Below are positions 20,034 through 33,695 of a DNA stretch of 64,000 nucleotides, piece by piece. A model generated the notes under the pieces. The model saw only the letters and a list, made by a program, of their open reading frames with translations, was not told the DNA's origin and did no database searches. The stretch's first letter is position 1. Each line of letters opens with the position of its first letter. A program made the translations under genes and the position numbers. Origin of the DNA: Echinococcus granulosus (Eukaryota > Platyhelminthes > Cestoda > Cyclophyllidea > Taeniidae); contig NW_020170535.1 in the NCBI RefSeq assembly GCF_000524195.1, positions 1-64,000 of the forward strand, read 5' to 3'.

Positions 20034-22600
20034 TCATTCGAGTCGGTGAATTATCCAAACGCTTAGATTGCTTTCTCCCACCGTGTCGGTGATGGAGATG
20101 GGGTATTTCTGCTGCTGCCGCCACTACTGTCGTTGTTTTCGGCCTTTGTGACTCCTTCGCTCTCGCTCCTGGAGCTACCGTTTCGTGTCACCTTTAACCA
20201 CCTAATTTTTCCTAAACAGCTGCCATCAGAACAAGGTGAATAAGTGGGTTTTTACCTCTGAAATCAGCACAAATACCTCGCTCTGCTATTTGTCCAATTT
20301 TCATTTAAAAATGAGCGCCTCGATTCGGTTGCTCGGAGAAGTATCTTGTCCACATTTGCTAGCTGACTATCAAAATGATTCTTATGATGGGCGTAAGAAT
20401 TCGTGAGTACTGACCTATCTCCCTCCGTTTATTAGTGGATTTGTTTTCGATGAAGCTAGCAGGTATGATTTGAACCTTCCAGTACCACTTCTCGGTCCTA
20501 GTTGGGGGCTTCTAACGTCCTCTTTAACCTCGTGAAGTGAAAATGGAATCCAATCAGCATGTCTTCTGGAAATGTGAGTTTTTTCCGACAGCGTTTTGGC
20601 TTTGCATTTTCAATGATAATTCTATATTACTCTGTCTGAAATCTGTCTGAAAGTAGGTCCAATGTGGGGTTGTTTCATTTAGTCCTCCTCCTTCACCTGT
20701 TGACAGAAAAGGGAGATGAGGAAAGTTCGATAAGTGAAAGTCCAACACGAGGCAGAACATAACGATGTCGCTAATGTCGTTATTGTTCTGGTAGTTTTTC
20801 TCTTACCCTTAACAAAAAAAACCTTACCATCCTTTTAGTGTGTTTTGGTGGGACGGTAGTTGACTTGGGCATAACTGCAACTTCATGAACCTCTTCCGTA
20901 TCCTCTGGTTTACAAATCAGTGGCCAGAGATCTCTACACTCTTCTGCGCGCTACAATTGTAGTTGTACGCCTACAAGACCTTTGAAGTTAGATTGTTTAG
21001 GGCTTGGAAAAAATGACATGTCTCACAAATGCTCAAAAGGAAATTGGCATATAGATGGATTGGCTGGTTACCGGGCCATGGAAGAAAAAATAGCGCTTTT
21101 AGCGGACAAGAGTCGTGCCGCTGTAGCGTAAGCTTACTGAACAACTCAAAATCGGTCTCAATTACTGGTCAAACATCTCCGTGTTGTTACTTGCAACTTC
21201 TTAGTTTTTCCTTCCTTGAATCATGAAACAAAGCATAAAAAATATTCATTGCTGGGGCGCTAATGTGAAGCACTCTTTGAAATGCCACAACCTTTGCGCG
21301 CCACTACCTCCATTTCTCGGATGTTTAGCACCCTTGAAATACTAAGCGTCTGTGCTTTCTTTTTTTGCCGAAAAATAATCCTCTAGCTTAAGCCCATGGA
21401 ACGCCCATTACCCCAACGAGGTGAGGATGAATAGAAACGCAGTAAAGTTTCTTGTTCGTTTTCATCCTATTTTTACTGTGAATTAGAAAGGAAGAGGATA
21501 TGCGTGTGGATAGACTGGTTGTTATGCCATGTCAAGTCGTGCAAGCAGGAGACGACTATCGTGTCGACTGCACGAACGTCAACTTTTGACGAAGGTGATT
21601 TCCCTCTTTCTTCCTGCCTTCCTCCCTCTCCTTTCTCCTTTACTGTCATCTCTCCCCTCCCTTCCCCCATCCCCCCCTCTCGTCTCCTCTCCTTCATCCA
21701 ACAAATTCGTTACAGTTTCTTTTGTCAGGCTCTGACAGCCCGTGCATGTGCTCTTCCACTTATCGCGTCCTATCATCTCCGTGGTATTACTGGATCCGTC
21801 AAGTTGGGTATAGCCTAGCGGTGTTGTTGTGCCTTTTTTTCCCTCAACACACTATTCCTTTGGTCAGACAGGACTGACTGCTTAGCGCAGCTGTAGGCTT
21901 TCGTCAGGCTCCTCCTTCTCCTTATTCTTCCGTTTCTTTTAAACTTTTTTATTGCTGAGCGGCTGGAAAAACTTCCGCTGTTCGTGTACTCTTGAGATGC
22001 ATTATCCACTTTCTCATGCGAACAGTGTGCCTTTCTTGGACTTGATGGGCTAGGACATATTAAATCATGCAAAAGCAATTGGTATATTGAGCATGCTTTC
22101 AGCCATCTAAAATGAATCGTTAGGGCCAGAAGATTGCTGTCCGTCCTTCTACAAGAAAGGATTGTAGACTATATTGGCTTAATGAATCAGTAGACAATAG
22201 CATCTCCTTGCCTCTACATCTAGTAAAGTGTATTACGTCCGCTGTCCTCCTGAGCAAGAAGTATTTCAGCTCGCATAAAAGCCTTAAAAGGCTTTTAAAC
22301 AGCTGCCAACATCATCCCAGACCATCTTACCGTGGAAGGTCAGGTGAAGTGGAGAGGCGATCTGACGAATGACTCGAGGCTGTAATCACTCGGACTCATT
22401 GCTTTCAAGCATTGACCTACAATTATCTAACTCGTGACTTCCTCATCCTTGTGATCGGTTAGAAGTTGGCTTTGCTAGTTTGATACCGTTTTGTGGAACA
22501 AAAACACCTTACCCCACGTTGGATCATCTGTTACGTCAGGGCTTTCTGTATTTTGCAGAATGCCTTTGCTCACAAGCACAATCAGAGGCAATACTGTGCG

Positions 22601-22618
22601 TGTGTGTGTGTGTGTGTG
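22601..22618. repeat. (TG)9 microsatellite
   Basis: Uninterrupted TG dinucleotides, preceded by TGCG. Confidence 0.9.
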
Positions 22619-22784
22619 GATTCGTGCGTCAAAAAAAACTTTGTTTTCCCTTCCAAATCAAAAACACCTTTTAGGCATACTTCAGTCCGCTCTTCATTAA
22701 ATGGGTGATTGCCTTTAGCTGGTCTTCTATAGGATAAAAGGCGACTCCCCTAGTGACGATAAAGTGGATTGAGTGTTAAGGTAG

Positions 22785-22884
22785 NNNNNNNNNNNNNNNN
22801 NNNNNNNNNNNNNNNNNNNNNNNNNNNNNNNNNNNNNNNNNNNNNNNNNNNNNNNNNNNNNNNNNNNNNNNNNNNNNNNNNNNN
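22785..22884. other. Assembly gap, 100 N
   Basis: A run of exactly 100 N, the usual placeholder for a gap of unknown size. Confidence 0.99.
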
Positions 22885-23236
22885 AAGGGAGAGGAGCGGA
22901 TAAAAACTTGGAAGATTGTTGTAAGGGAGTCGTTTATCTTGCCCCCAGGTTTGTATATGTATCCACGTGAATTCGGAGATAGCAAATGCATCATTGAAGA
23001 GGCTCGAATGCAGTATTTCACCCATTTTCTTTGTGTGTGTGTGGAATTTAAGTAGAAAAGTAACGGTGTGGATGAGGTTTTTGTGTGTGCAGAAACCGTT
23101 CCGCCGAACAAATGCCGCTGTGTCGGCACACGCGGTAGTAACGGTGGTGTTGGCGGTGGCGGTGTCGATGGCGATGGCGGCGGCAACAGCGTAAGTCAAT
23201 TTTTTCCGCTCATAACCGACCCACGAGCCTCAACAG

Positions 23237-23254
23237 CACACACACACACACACA
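23237..23254. repeat. (CA)9 microsatellite
   Basis: Uninterrupted CA dinucleotides in the gene desert. Confidence 0.9.
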
Positions 23255-26200
23255 GCCTTTCGGGTGTCTCTCCCTCTATCCTCCTTCACCTCGTTTCGTC
23301 GCGCCTCGTCTTGTCTTCGCTACATTCCCCATTATCACCCGCGTCAGGGCATTCCTCGAGCTCTTCTCCCACTTTTTCATTCTTCTCCTCTTTCCCTTGC
23401 TCCGTTATCGTCTCTGGTGCTGCATATGTAGCGGCTAATATGTCAACTAACTTCCTCTTGAATACTTATTGTATTACTACATGTTTAATGTCCGGTTTCC
23501 ATTCAGGAAGCAGTGGATGCTTAAGTAGTCCTAGCGTCTTAATCACGGAGTCTCCTCCACATTGATTGGAAGCAATAAAGCCCGAATAACGAGGTTATAG
23601 GAAAGGATAGTCGGCTGATAAACGACTCGTCTGTTCCTGATATCGGTCTCTGGATTTTGAGTAGCGTTGTTTGCCGGATAGCTGACCCTTTTCTGATGGT
23701 CAGTCTCGGTTGCTCAATCCTAACCCTCTTTATCATTCTGTCATTGCCCATGTGACTTTAGGGAATGATCTCAATGATCATTTCTTGCCAAATTTAGCTA
23801 TGTCTCCCCAATATTTGTCCTCTGAGGCGCAATCGCTGATTAATCTCCTTTCAATAAATGAGTTAGCTTGTTAGTCCGATACTTTGCGCCTCGCCATGCT
23901 AAGTCAATAGGCTATAGATACACTTATTAATGCTTCGGACAAAGGAAACACAGATTGAGTGAAGCTTTTTCACATGGCTTGGTCAATATTCGGATGTTTT
24001 ATAGCAAATTGCCGCTTTCACAATTCTTTTGGTTCAGAAAAAAGAGACGGGTTGAGTAACCCTACGATACATTGGTCGTGTTGCGAATCTCGCTGTCTCA
24101 TGCCTGAACCTTTGAATTTGGACCCTTGGTCTAGGGCAAACCCTCGGTAGGCCTTTTTTTACCATCTCTAAGATATGCAGCCGGTATTGCTGTTGCCTCT
24201 CTCTCCAATCGCGGCAATAGGGATTGAAGCCCTACCCATCGCCATTGCCACCAAGGGAAGATTGTGAGAGTGAGGGGGTGTCTATGGGTGTGCTCTTAGA
24301 GTGGATTTGGCTGCCCCGACAAATGGAGCTTTTTCACCGCTAACCGCAAGGGAATGCGTATTTCTAAGCGGGGCTTTGACTATCCTTCCTTCTCTTCCCT
24401 TACCCGCTCCGTTCCCGTTTCGCGTTCTCTTTGCAAACTTTAAAAAGTCGGGAGCAAAAAGCACCTCTAATTTTCCCTTTGTTGAAAGGCGAACTCTGTG
24501 GAGCTCTCATCCTTTCTCTCTCCCACTCCCTATCAAACTCCAATGTCTGACAGTTTTATAAACGCATTTGGGGATAAAATTGGGTAAATTTTGGAAAGCG
24601 GCTCAGCATTACCCAATTTAACATTTCTGATGAGATTGTCTCCACTTGTAGGGCCACGAGGACTAAATGTTTAGCAGAAAATAATGTCTATAAAACTATT
24701 TTATTTATTTACTTAGCAGATCAGTTTTAAGCTAATTGAGCTCGGAAATGACTAAAGATTCCAAGTGGTCATTAAATGCACCACGACACTTTTTGCTCCG
24801 ACAACTGCGTTTGACGTTCACCTGAACGCCTTTTTCCACTAGCTAGCCAAATTATTACCTCTTCGGCTGAAGCGGCTCCGCTTTTTCATAAAATTTACGA
24901 AGACTCTACACAAACTCTGCATTTTTTAATGCTAGCGCTCTTTTTTGGTGACAATAAGGTTTGATTTGTCCTCTTCTTGATGGTCATTTGAGGCGTTGTG
25001 GTTGTAGGGTGGTGTCCCCTTAGTTCCACAATATTTTCCCTCATTTCAGATTTCAAATCAGTTGTCACTTTTTTTTACTTTTCATAGTTTTTCAAAGTGG
25101 CTGAGTTGTTATCCTTGACTTCCTGTCCTAACTTTCTCTCTCCAGATGATACATCTTCAGCGAAAACTTGGTTGATGATGTTGGAGATTGCGTGCCTCTG
25201 GGTGACTTCTTCTTGATAAATTTAGAGAGCTGAAACAATTATAATACGACATTTAGACCAGTGGAGGATTTTCTTGTGGTAAAATGGTCACATAAACACA
25301 CCTTAACTAAGTTTTGAACCCCCAGGTCTGGCTGATTAATACCACCGTGACGTTCCGACTACCTGGCTAATTTAATTGCCGTTTAATGTCAAAGGTAATC
25401 GCACATCAAACTACAATGTGATTTGAGGAATAAGTAGCCTTCATAAAATCAAGTATTCAAATTGACTCAGACAGTCTTGGATGAGTCGATTTGGCGGGAT
25501 ATGAAAGAAAATTTGGGGCACCCTCGCCCTCTGCCGATAGCCTCCACCATGAAGAAAGCGCTGTGAATCTCTCTCTCTCCCTTTTCATCGCGCCTCCTTT
25601 TAAAAATTTATCATCCAACTGTTATTGTGAATTGCCCCGCCTCGTGATCGATGGATCTCATTATACTTACTGAAAGAACTACTGTATTGGAGTGCGCTTA
25701 AAAGATGATAAAATGCATCCCCCTCTGTTCTATTTGCCTTCCGACTTCTAGGTGGTGCTATTTGCATCTATTTAGTTAATTTTTTTACAGAGACGCTAGG
25801 AATGGGCAGGAGGGGTCCGATGGAGAGGTATTCCAGTGACTAAGTACGTTTCGGTATTTGCCTATCGTAGTATGCATTAGTTCTGAAAAGCTAACAAGCT
25901 TTAGAGCAGAAAGGCGGTTGCCATTTGTTAGCGGAGTCATTTGTATCGGACGGCATCTTAGTGTGGCACACGCACCTACATGCATGCAATTTATTACTGT
26001 TGCTGTCAGCGACAGTTATCATCCCTTTCTACATATTGCCTACTCAATGCCATAACAGGCATATGCAGGATCCATTTGACCTGTAAAAATATATTTAACA
26101 CTTCAGAGGATTCAAACATTTTAGAACCTAGCGACGACCTGTTTGAGTTGACAAGTTGCCTTCGAAGATGGTAATGGGTCACAGAAGCTCAATCAATTGT

Positions 26201-27182
26201 GATTGTAGGAAATTCATTGAGGCTTACCAGGCTTGAATCCTTTCCACCCACTTGCTCTCTGGGACCGTCTCAGAGGGAACCTAAAGACCATAGACCAGAT
26301 GTTTTGGTGCTCAAATGTGAAACTAAAGGTCATTTATTTTTTTGCCAATCTCAGCTACTACTCAAAAACGAAACAGTGTGACTATCCGGTGACCGCGAAC
26401 ATCTCACAACTCAATCTCTCTAGGACACGATTTGGAGTAATCAGCTACCGTCACCTGATAAAAAACAATTGTCACGCATTTGTGACACTGGCATCAAATC
26501 AGCAAATTAGGAAATCACATGTAGTAGTGAGCATGAAGAACAAAAGATATCAAGATAAAAAGGTATTCAAAAGCTATAGAAATTGTCGTGTGTCACTGTG
26601 ATAATGCTATTTCCCCTTCCAGTGGTCAACAATCCTGCCTGTACGAAGTGATTTGCGGTGCAATGGCAACCCCTTTAAGCAGTCAGCAAACCTGCAATTC
26701 GTACTAACCTAATAATGTTTGACTATAGTGGTGTGGAATCAAAGCATGACACACCCGTCTTAAATCTCTTTTTATCATTTTGGCGCACCACTAACTGGGA
26801 TTTCGCCGCCTTGTAGCTGACGGTATGGTGACTCAAGATTCTGCAGTACATCAAGTTAATACGCCTACCCGTTGATACACCTCCTCACCGGTGCTTTTTC
26901 TATTTAATGACCTCAAAGCTACTGCATATATTCTTTTTGGGGGAAGAGTTGGCAATACGGCTGGTGATGACCCGTATGTTAATTCTCTTGACTTTTTCGG
27001 TCTCTAAAACCAATGCGCCCTTGGGAGAACACTTTTTTTGCAGGCATAAATTGACATCAGTTTGTCATTTGGTTTTTATTCACACATATTGTTTTGGAAA
27101 AACTCCATGCTCGGGCTTGACACAGTTTTCACTTGTTAAATGAGGGTGTATTCGTGGTTGAGTGTTGGTTGTGCACTCTATC

Positions 27183-27223
27183 AAGGGCGGCAGCGGCAGC
27201 GGCGGCGGTGGTGGAGGCGGCAC
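27183..27223. repeat. GGC/GGT trinucleotide island
   Basis: A tract of GGC, AGC and GGT triplets with many GG pairs, followed by GGTAAAGG. It could form a two-tetrad G-quadruplex or encode a Gly/Ser run, and it resembles the island at 23140-23190. Confidence 0.6.
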
Positions 27224-30200
27224 GGTAAAGGTTGTTCGTATGACACTATCGTCATTTGGACACTCAAAAAGGGCGTTGTTTAACAGTATTGTTTTCACCG
27301 CATCGCCAAATAGCATCATATCTACTTCCATATCTCCCTTCCATCTTATTCCAGTTGCTTGGTTCTCTAACAAAGTAAGATCTACTTGAGATCTCACTCA
27401 CTTATCATTGTATTGTTTTTAGAAATACATGAGCATTCATGAAGAAAAGTAATTTTCCTTTTTTATTCACCACCTCACAAGAGTGATGATTTCACTCGAT
27501 GCTAGTACTCCCTTGCCCCTAACCATTTGCCCATCACCAGTGTGGCAGTCGAGATGGAAATTAGGAACACCTTCTCTTTTTATTTAACGGGTCCCTTCCT
27601 ACTTTAATCTTCTGAAGGAGAAGAATATTTGTTAAGTGGGAATCATTTTTCGAACTTGGAAAAGTCCATACTCATTGAATAATTTGATTACCATGGTGAT
27701 TTTACTAGTGTTGGGATAACTTCACAACCAGCACCTTAACGCTCTGTGTTAGATCAATCATATTCAAAGGAAGTTAAGTCGAATTCCCCCAAAATAACTT
27801 GAATTTTTAATTATTGGTCATTTACTCCCTGCCTTTTGATTCGCTGCAAAGGAGCCGTGAAGCACTTTCCCAAAAGCATTCGCTCGGAGTACTCTTAAGA
27901 GTGAGTCTTGCCGAAGTCGGCTTCTTTGTTGCTCAATCCTTGTGAAGTGTGATTACAAAGGCGGTGTTAAGTTTTGAATGACCTCATCCTTTCACTAGAT
28001 CGTTTGTAGGCGTTTTACGAAGATCGAGCAGCTAGTCAAACGTCAATCCGTAGAGCATGAATGGATCTCACTATTCGAGCTAATCTTTCCATCCATTGCG
28101 CGGTGTAGATGGTGGTATTTACCCCGTACATCATTTATACAGTTGGAGCCTGCAATAAAATCCACAAATGTTTACCCATTAGTGCAGTGGTCTTTATCCA
28201 TGAAAATTTAGAGCTAGTTGTGCCGTGTTGACGTTTTATGGGTGAGTGGAAAGGCCACAACTGGAATCGGAAGCTAGGAAATTTGCCTTAGTGGGATTTG
28301 TTATTGTTGTTGTTAAGGTAGAGGAAGGCAAATAATTCTGCCGGCTTGGAGTGGAGTGCTCGCAAACACCGAGTGCTGCTTAATCGCTCTCCATCTCCTC
28401 GTCTGCTGGAGGGGAGGCGATGGCGGTGTCCACCCACCTAATTTTTTCATACAAATCTCTCTTCCTCCACCACTGTCACTAACCAGTTAACTGGATTCGG
28501 TTAGCTTACTAGGTTGTGCGCGGAGCCAGGCACAAAGAGAGGCGGAAGTTTTTCACCAACCGCTCGATAAGATCACTTTTCGGTGTGGTACTGGGCCTTC
28601 CCTTTGATCAACGACGAGTAGTTCCGCTTCCTCCTTCCTCTCCCGCGCCGCTCTCATTGCCTACGAAAATAACTACCTTCTGCCCAATTCCTTCCCGCAC
28701 TCCATTTCCTCCATGCTATTCGCAAATCCACGCAGTTAGCAGCTAAGACGGTGGAAAGCCATCGTTTGTGTTAGATTCAAAGCTTCTATAAATGGTTGTA
28801 AAGGCGGTGGAGTCTATTCATAACGCGACTTGCTTACATGCAGTTCTCATGTGACTGTCACTTCTTGCACTTGTGCCTGCATAAAATTTCTCCTGAACTT
28901 GTTATAATTAAATCCAAGGCGATCGGATGCGCGATGAATAATAGACCTCCTGTGCATTTTGCGCTACAGCCTTGTTTCATGACCTTAGGCATCGTGTTTT
29001 TCTGTCCTCCTAAGACTTTGCACAAGAAGTCATTAGTAAAGGTTCCCCTCCATGCTGTTGTCTACAAGTTTAATCGCCTTACCTGGGATGGTGATCGGAA
29101 GTGGAGCATTTTTCAGCCCATGTTTCGGCCTACCGTGTCTTTGATCTTCACACATACGAGGGTGGCTATGCCGTGTGGAGCCACGAGGCTGTTGCATAGA
29201 TTCTTGTGGCCTCCTTTTTTTTCCTTTCTGTGCGTTTGTGCATGGTGTTTGTCGCATCATAAGATGCTTTGGCGCCGGTGTTTTCATCAAGCAGATCCTC
29301 TTTCCTCCCTCCTGCTCGCCCTCCCTCTTCCTCCCTGCTTTGTTAACTCCACTACATCCACGCGCCAGCCACAGGTGTCCTTTTTTAGTCGGCACCTTTG
29401 AAGGCGGGAACGTCTCAAAGTGCGGTGGAATTCACTGCATTCCCTAAACTTCCCAGGTTTTAGTATGTACTGTCTATTCACAAAATTTCTACATAGGAGC
29501 AGCAAACTAATCTCTGCTTACTCCCCGCACAGTTTGAATCACTTCATTCTTTTCGTTGAAGCTACTTTTTTAAAACTTTCCGACTCAGGTTGTCATTTTA
29601 ATGACCTCTTGAATATGCAAAAGAGTAATGCCTATAATTTTTAAAGCATCCTTGATGAAATGATCCTCTCGTTCGCCTTTTTTTGATTCTAACTTTTCCC
29701 TTTGTATTTTGATTGGTATTTTAGAGGTATTTTAAAGCCTATGGCATTATTTTCTCCTTTTTAATCTGTTTATCTGTGGCCAAGTTTAAATGGGGATGGC
29801 AGTAACAAGTTAACGCATTAGTTTGCGCTGATTGCGTTCTCCCATTCCTCCAATGACCGACCAACATTTTTGTCGCACGATGTAGCTTGGTATAGTGTGG
29901 CGCGGTATAGTGCGGCAGTCATTCCTTGTGGTAACAGGAGCACCAGAGGTGGTAGTGGCAGTCGGAAGAGCGGCGGCTGCAGCGGCTACAAATGTGGGTG
30001 TCTGTGTTTGTCTGTGACAGTATTGCAAACACGTGAGGGTGAGGAGGTTGAAGCAGAAAACTTGCGGTTTTTTTTTCGTTGCGGTGTGCCACCGTTTGCC
30101 GCTCGATTGTTGTTGCCATTGTCTTGCGTTCACTTATGTGTGCACTCATGACGCCTCATTCTGCTATTTCCTTCCTGCTTTCCTGAACAGCCGCACCCAG

Positions 30201-32843
30201 TTACTCCGTGTATCTGGTCAAACCGGCACTTTCAACGCTATCGTCTGACAATGGGATAGGATTTCCTTGCATAATGTGAATCATGGGGGGACTGCTGGTT
30301 ACTTTTGCTACAAGCATCACCTGTATGTGACGTCACGCATCTGTGACGCTTTTGGCTGAAAGGAGTTAAATTGGAATGGAAGGCCATAACAGATTGAAAG
30401 CAAATTAGAGCAATGAAAGGCATGGGCTGCGGTGGTTAATCTTTTTCTAAGAGCTCTAACAGTGAACGCGGCAATCCCCTCAATTCGGTCTCACCATTCA
30501 AATTAGGATCGGTAGGATCTGTCCATAAAACGTTTCAGTATAATTAAACATTATTTTGATTGCTTACATTAAAATAAAATCAAAATTATTTTGGTCCTTA
30601 TTCGAACCTCAGGCTGCGGTTTACCGACGGCTATGATGATTCCCTTATTGTCTTGACTAAGCCCATGGAAGGCATTTGAACTTGACACGGGAAAATTGAG
30701 TCGCCCACCTTGCCAGTACAGTATCACTACGCAATTCAAGGAGTTTGGCCAAACTGTTATTTCATTTTTCCATAGTAAGAATGATTTCGATTAGCTTTTA
30801 GTGTCAACTGCAGTTGGTTCAAAGGTAATCACTCAAGCGTTTAACCATCGTCTGTTACACCTTCCCTATGCTCTGATAGTTCCGACTTCACATGGCTAAA
30901 TAAGTGGAAATTCAGCTTTTCCAGATGGATTCTAGCTTTTAACTCTCCAGAATTCCCCTTTTGTGAAGAGAGAGCTTTCTCTCCGACTGTTTTACCAAAT
31001 GCCCGGCAGTTGACATTGTGAAGCCTGGAAAAATTAAAATAAAGTTGCTAATTAATGCTGCATGTCAGGAAAAGTGAAATGTGGCATTGAGAAATTTTTC
31101 TTGACACTTGAAACCTAGGCTCTGACATGGCACTTAAGCTACTCTCTCGGCTGCTTTGACAGCTCAACTCCCTCGCTCTCCTCCCTCTCCTTCAAGAGTT
31201 CAAGTAAACAGCTTTTTTTGCTCTTTCCATTGCAATTAATCAAATTTACGCATTTTGGAGGCAGTTGTAACCGAGTTTGGAAGCAGGTATTGCAAATTAG
31301 CGCAGCATACCGATCCTCTCATCATCTTTGAGGCTTCGCCTTGCATCCGTCCACTTAACTCTACGACATTCTGTGTTGCGTGTTCGAACGCGCGCATCCA
31401 CTTGCTTCATCTTTCGGCTTGGAGGACTGACTGCTGAGTTTTTTTGTGCGTACCGCAGTGTTTTCACTCAGTCAACCCCTACCTCTTTCCTTCCCCTATC
31501 ATCCACAGTGGGTTAACTTGGCAGTAGATGCGAAGATGGACTAATTTGTACGCGCTTTCCCTCCATCGCTCTCTCCCTCTGTTGTTCGGACTTGTTCGGC
31601 CGGTCTTCTGACTGTCGGCCTTTTTTTCTCACATTCACCACGCCTTTTTGATATGCGTCCACTGGAGTCTTTGTACAGCTAAAGAAGCTTCCTCCTTTAT
31701 CCATCCGAATGCATTTCTCCACATATTTTGCTAAGATACACTCATACCTCCAAATATTGGTCTAGGTTATCAAAGGGCATTGGGAGCGGTCGGGTTCCTA
31801 GCTAGCTGCCTTAAATGTTGCCAAGAGGCAGTAGTAGTGAATAGCAGTGATCTAAAACCTTCGTTGTCAATTTAACAGTGCTTGTTTGCTGCAGTTACCA
31901 CTTTTTGAATTAGCTAAAATCTGTTTGAGTCGCCGAGATGTTAATCACCGCAGTCAAATATCCGAGTGGTTTACTTTGTATCCTTCAAAGGAGGTCATAA
32001 CTTGGTCACCGACACCCGCAGGCTCCTCTATAAATGAGGGCGGCGACAGTAACACTAAACGGACTCGCGGGTGTGCACTCCTCTATATCGCTGTGTTTTA
32101 TGAACCAGCAGGCACGCAGCGCCGGTGTGATATTGGGATCGTGTCATCACCCTCATCCTCATCGCCACTACCGGCTAGTGTCTCAAAGCTTTGATCTTAT
32201 GCCGACTACAAAACCCAATTACTTACGCGTACATGTACGTGCGCACACATCAGAGGCGGAGAAGGTATCTAGGAGGCGTTGTCAACACTGGAATTCCGCG
32301 CACCGCACCAAACACCGCCTAACTTTACAGAGCGCGCTGGCGTCCTTTTTTGATCGCCCCCGCCCCGTGGGGATTAGAGAGATACGCACGCTCACTCTCA
32401 GCTCATTCGCATGGCCTCACTCTCGTTTTACTGAAAAGCACTTTTGTGTCCTGTAACACAGCTTCATTTCCACTCAAGGGTGTCTAATTCAATCAGTCCT
32501 TTTGTGTGCGGTTGTGGACTTTCTAGCTCATCATCTAGTTTGCGCACAAGCCTTTGTTCTTGTGAGCTCTTCACACATTGGCGGGAAGGATCAAAGCAAG
32601 TACGATTTACTACTCTATCAGCTTTCACGAATGGATAATTGTGTTGTGTGGGCCCTCTCTATGCAGCAACGATGAAGGAGGGGGGGAGGGGTGGAAAAGC
32701 CCACAGGCCTTCTCCGGCAAATGTTTCACCCACTACTTTGATAACAGCAACAGGAAATTCAACACACAGTCGCTTATGGGTTCAGTGTATTTTTCGGTGT
32801 CTCCCTGCCTGCCTACCCGCCTGCTCCGACTTTTTTGTCTCTA

Positions 32844-32864
32844 GGCGGGGCTTCTTATATAAAG
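32844..32864 (+). promoter_or_regulatory. GC box followed by TATA box, promoter-like
   Basis: GGCGGGG at 32844-32850 is followed five bases later by TATATAAAG at 32856-32864. The pairing is the best pol II core-promoter look-alike in the desert, but no gene starts visibly downstream. A second TATAAATG lies at 32029-32036. Confidence 0.3.
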
Positions 32865-33668
32865 TGTCGTCAATTAGACCACGCACGTCTACTTCACGCT
32901 TTTATCTTCCTCTGTCCCCTCCCCAATGCATAGCGCGTGTCTTATTCATTCGAATCGGTCCATGGCAGCGTATCCGCTTCCCTCCCGCTCGCTCTCTTTT
33001 TTCCACTCTAAAATTCGCCTGCCCGTTGATCTTCCTCCTTCCCACCATTTCTGCCGACAGGGGTAGGGTGGACGAGTGCATTGGGGCAATCAATGGGACG
33101 ATAACTGGCTGATTCAGCGCCTCACAGGGCCTGGGTTAACGCTCCTAATGTTCCCCACTTACTGTTGCGCTTCCCTTACTCACGAACTTTTTTCCTATCA
33201 TTAAGGTGATAATCTGAAATATGCTAATTTTTCGAGTTTTGGTTTGAAGGGATATACCGATGCATGGGTAATTTAAAATGTGATAGAGAAATTTTGGTTT
33301 TTAATCTGAATATAAGTGTGAATGAAAGTCCCACTTTACTGAACGCTTCCAATTCCAAGCAATGTGTAATTGTCCGGGGACTTTAGTTGCAGCGTTTTGT
33401 GGTTGAATTTGATTGATGGGATAAAACCTTTTGTTGAGACGCGATACCCTTTGTTGGTTCTGCGATAGCTGAGGCCTAGGGGACTGTGAGAGTAAGCGTA
33501 GGGTAAGGCGTAGCGGAAAATCTCTTCCTCACTGTAGCTGCTTGGAACGTATAAATTATCAGCTCTAGTTCTCTAGCTCTCCAGGTCTACGTACGTGAGT
33601 GCGCATAAACCTTGGGGTGGCAGTAGCGGCAAAACTCTTTGTCGGCGACCTCGCCTTTCATCCTCCCT

Positions 33669-33695
33669 TATAATAATAATAATAATAATAATAAT
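33669..33695. repeat. (TAA)9 microsatellite
   Basis: Nine TAA/ATA units in a row, which also creates a poly-Asn run in one open frame. Confidence 0.9.

Noticed and set aside
22277..22296. Small inverted repeat AAAAGCC...GGCTTTT
   Set aside because: Seven-base stem in AT-rich DNA, expected by chance; no RNA gene around it.
28838..29401. 187-codon open frame on the plus strand
   Set aside because: Cys/His/Phe/Leu-rich composition typical of a chance frame in pyrimidine-rich DNA; no domain; overlapped by open frames on the other strand.
32034..32456. 140-codon open frame downstream of a TATA-like motif
   Set aside because: No family resemblance, and it starts inside the TATA-like motif itself.
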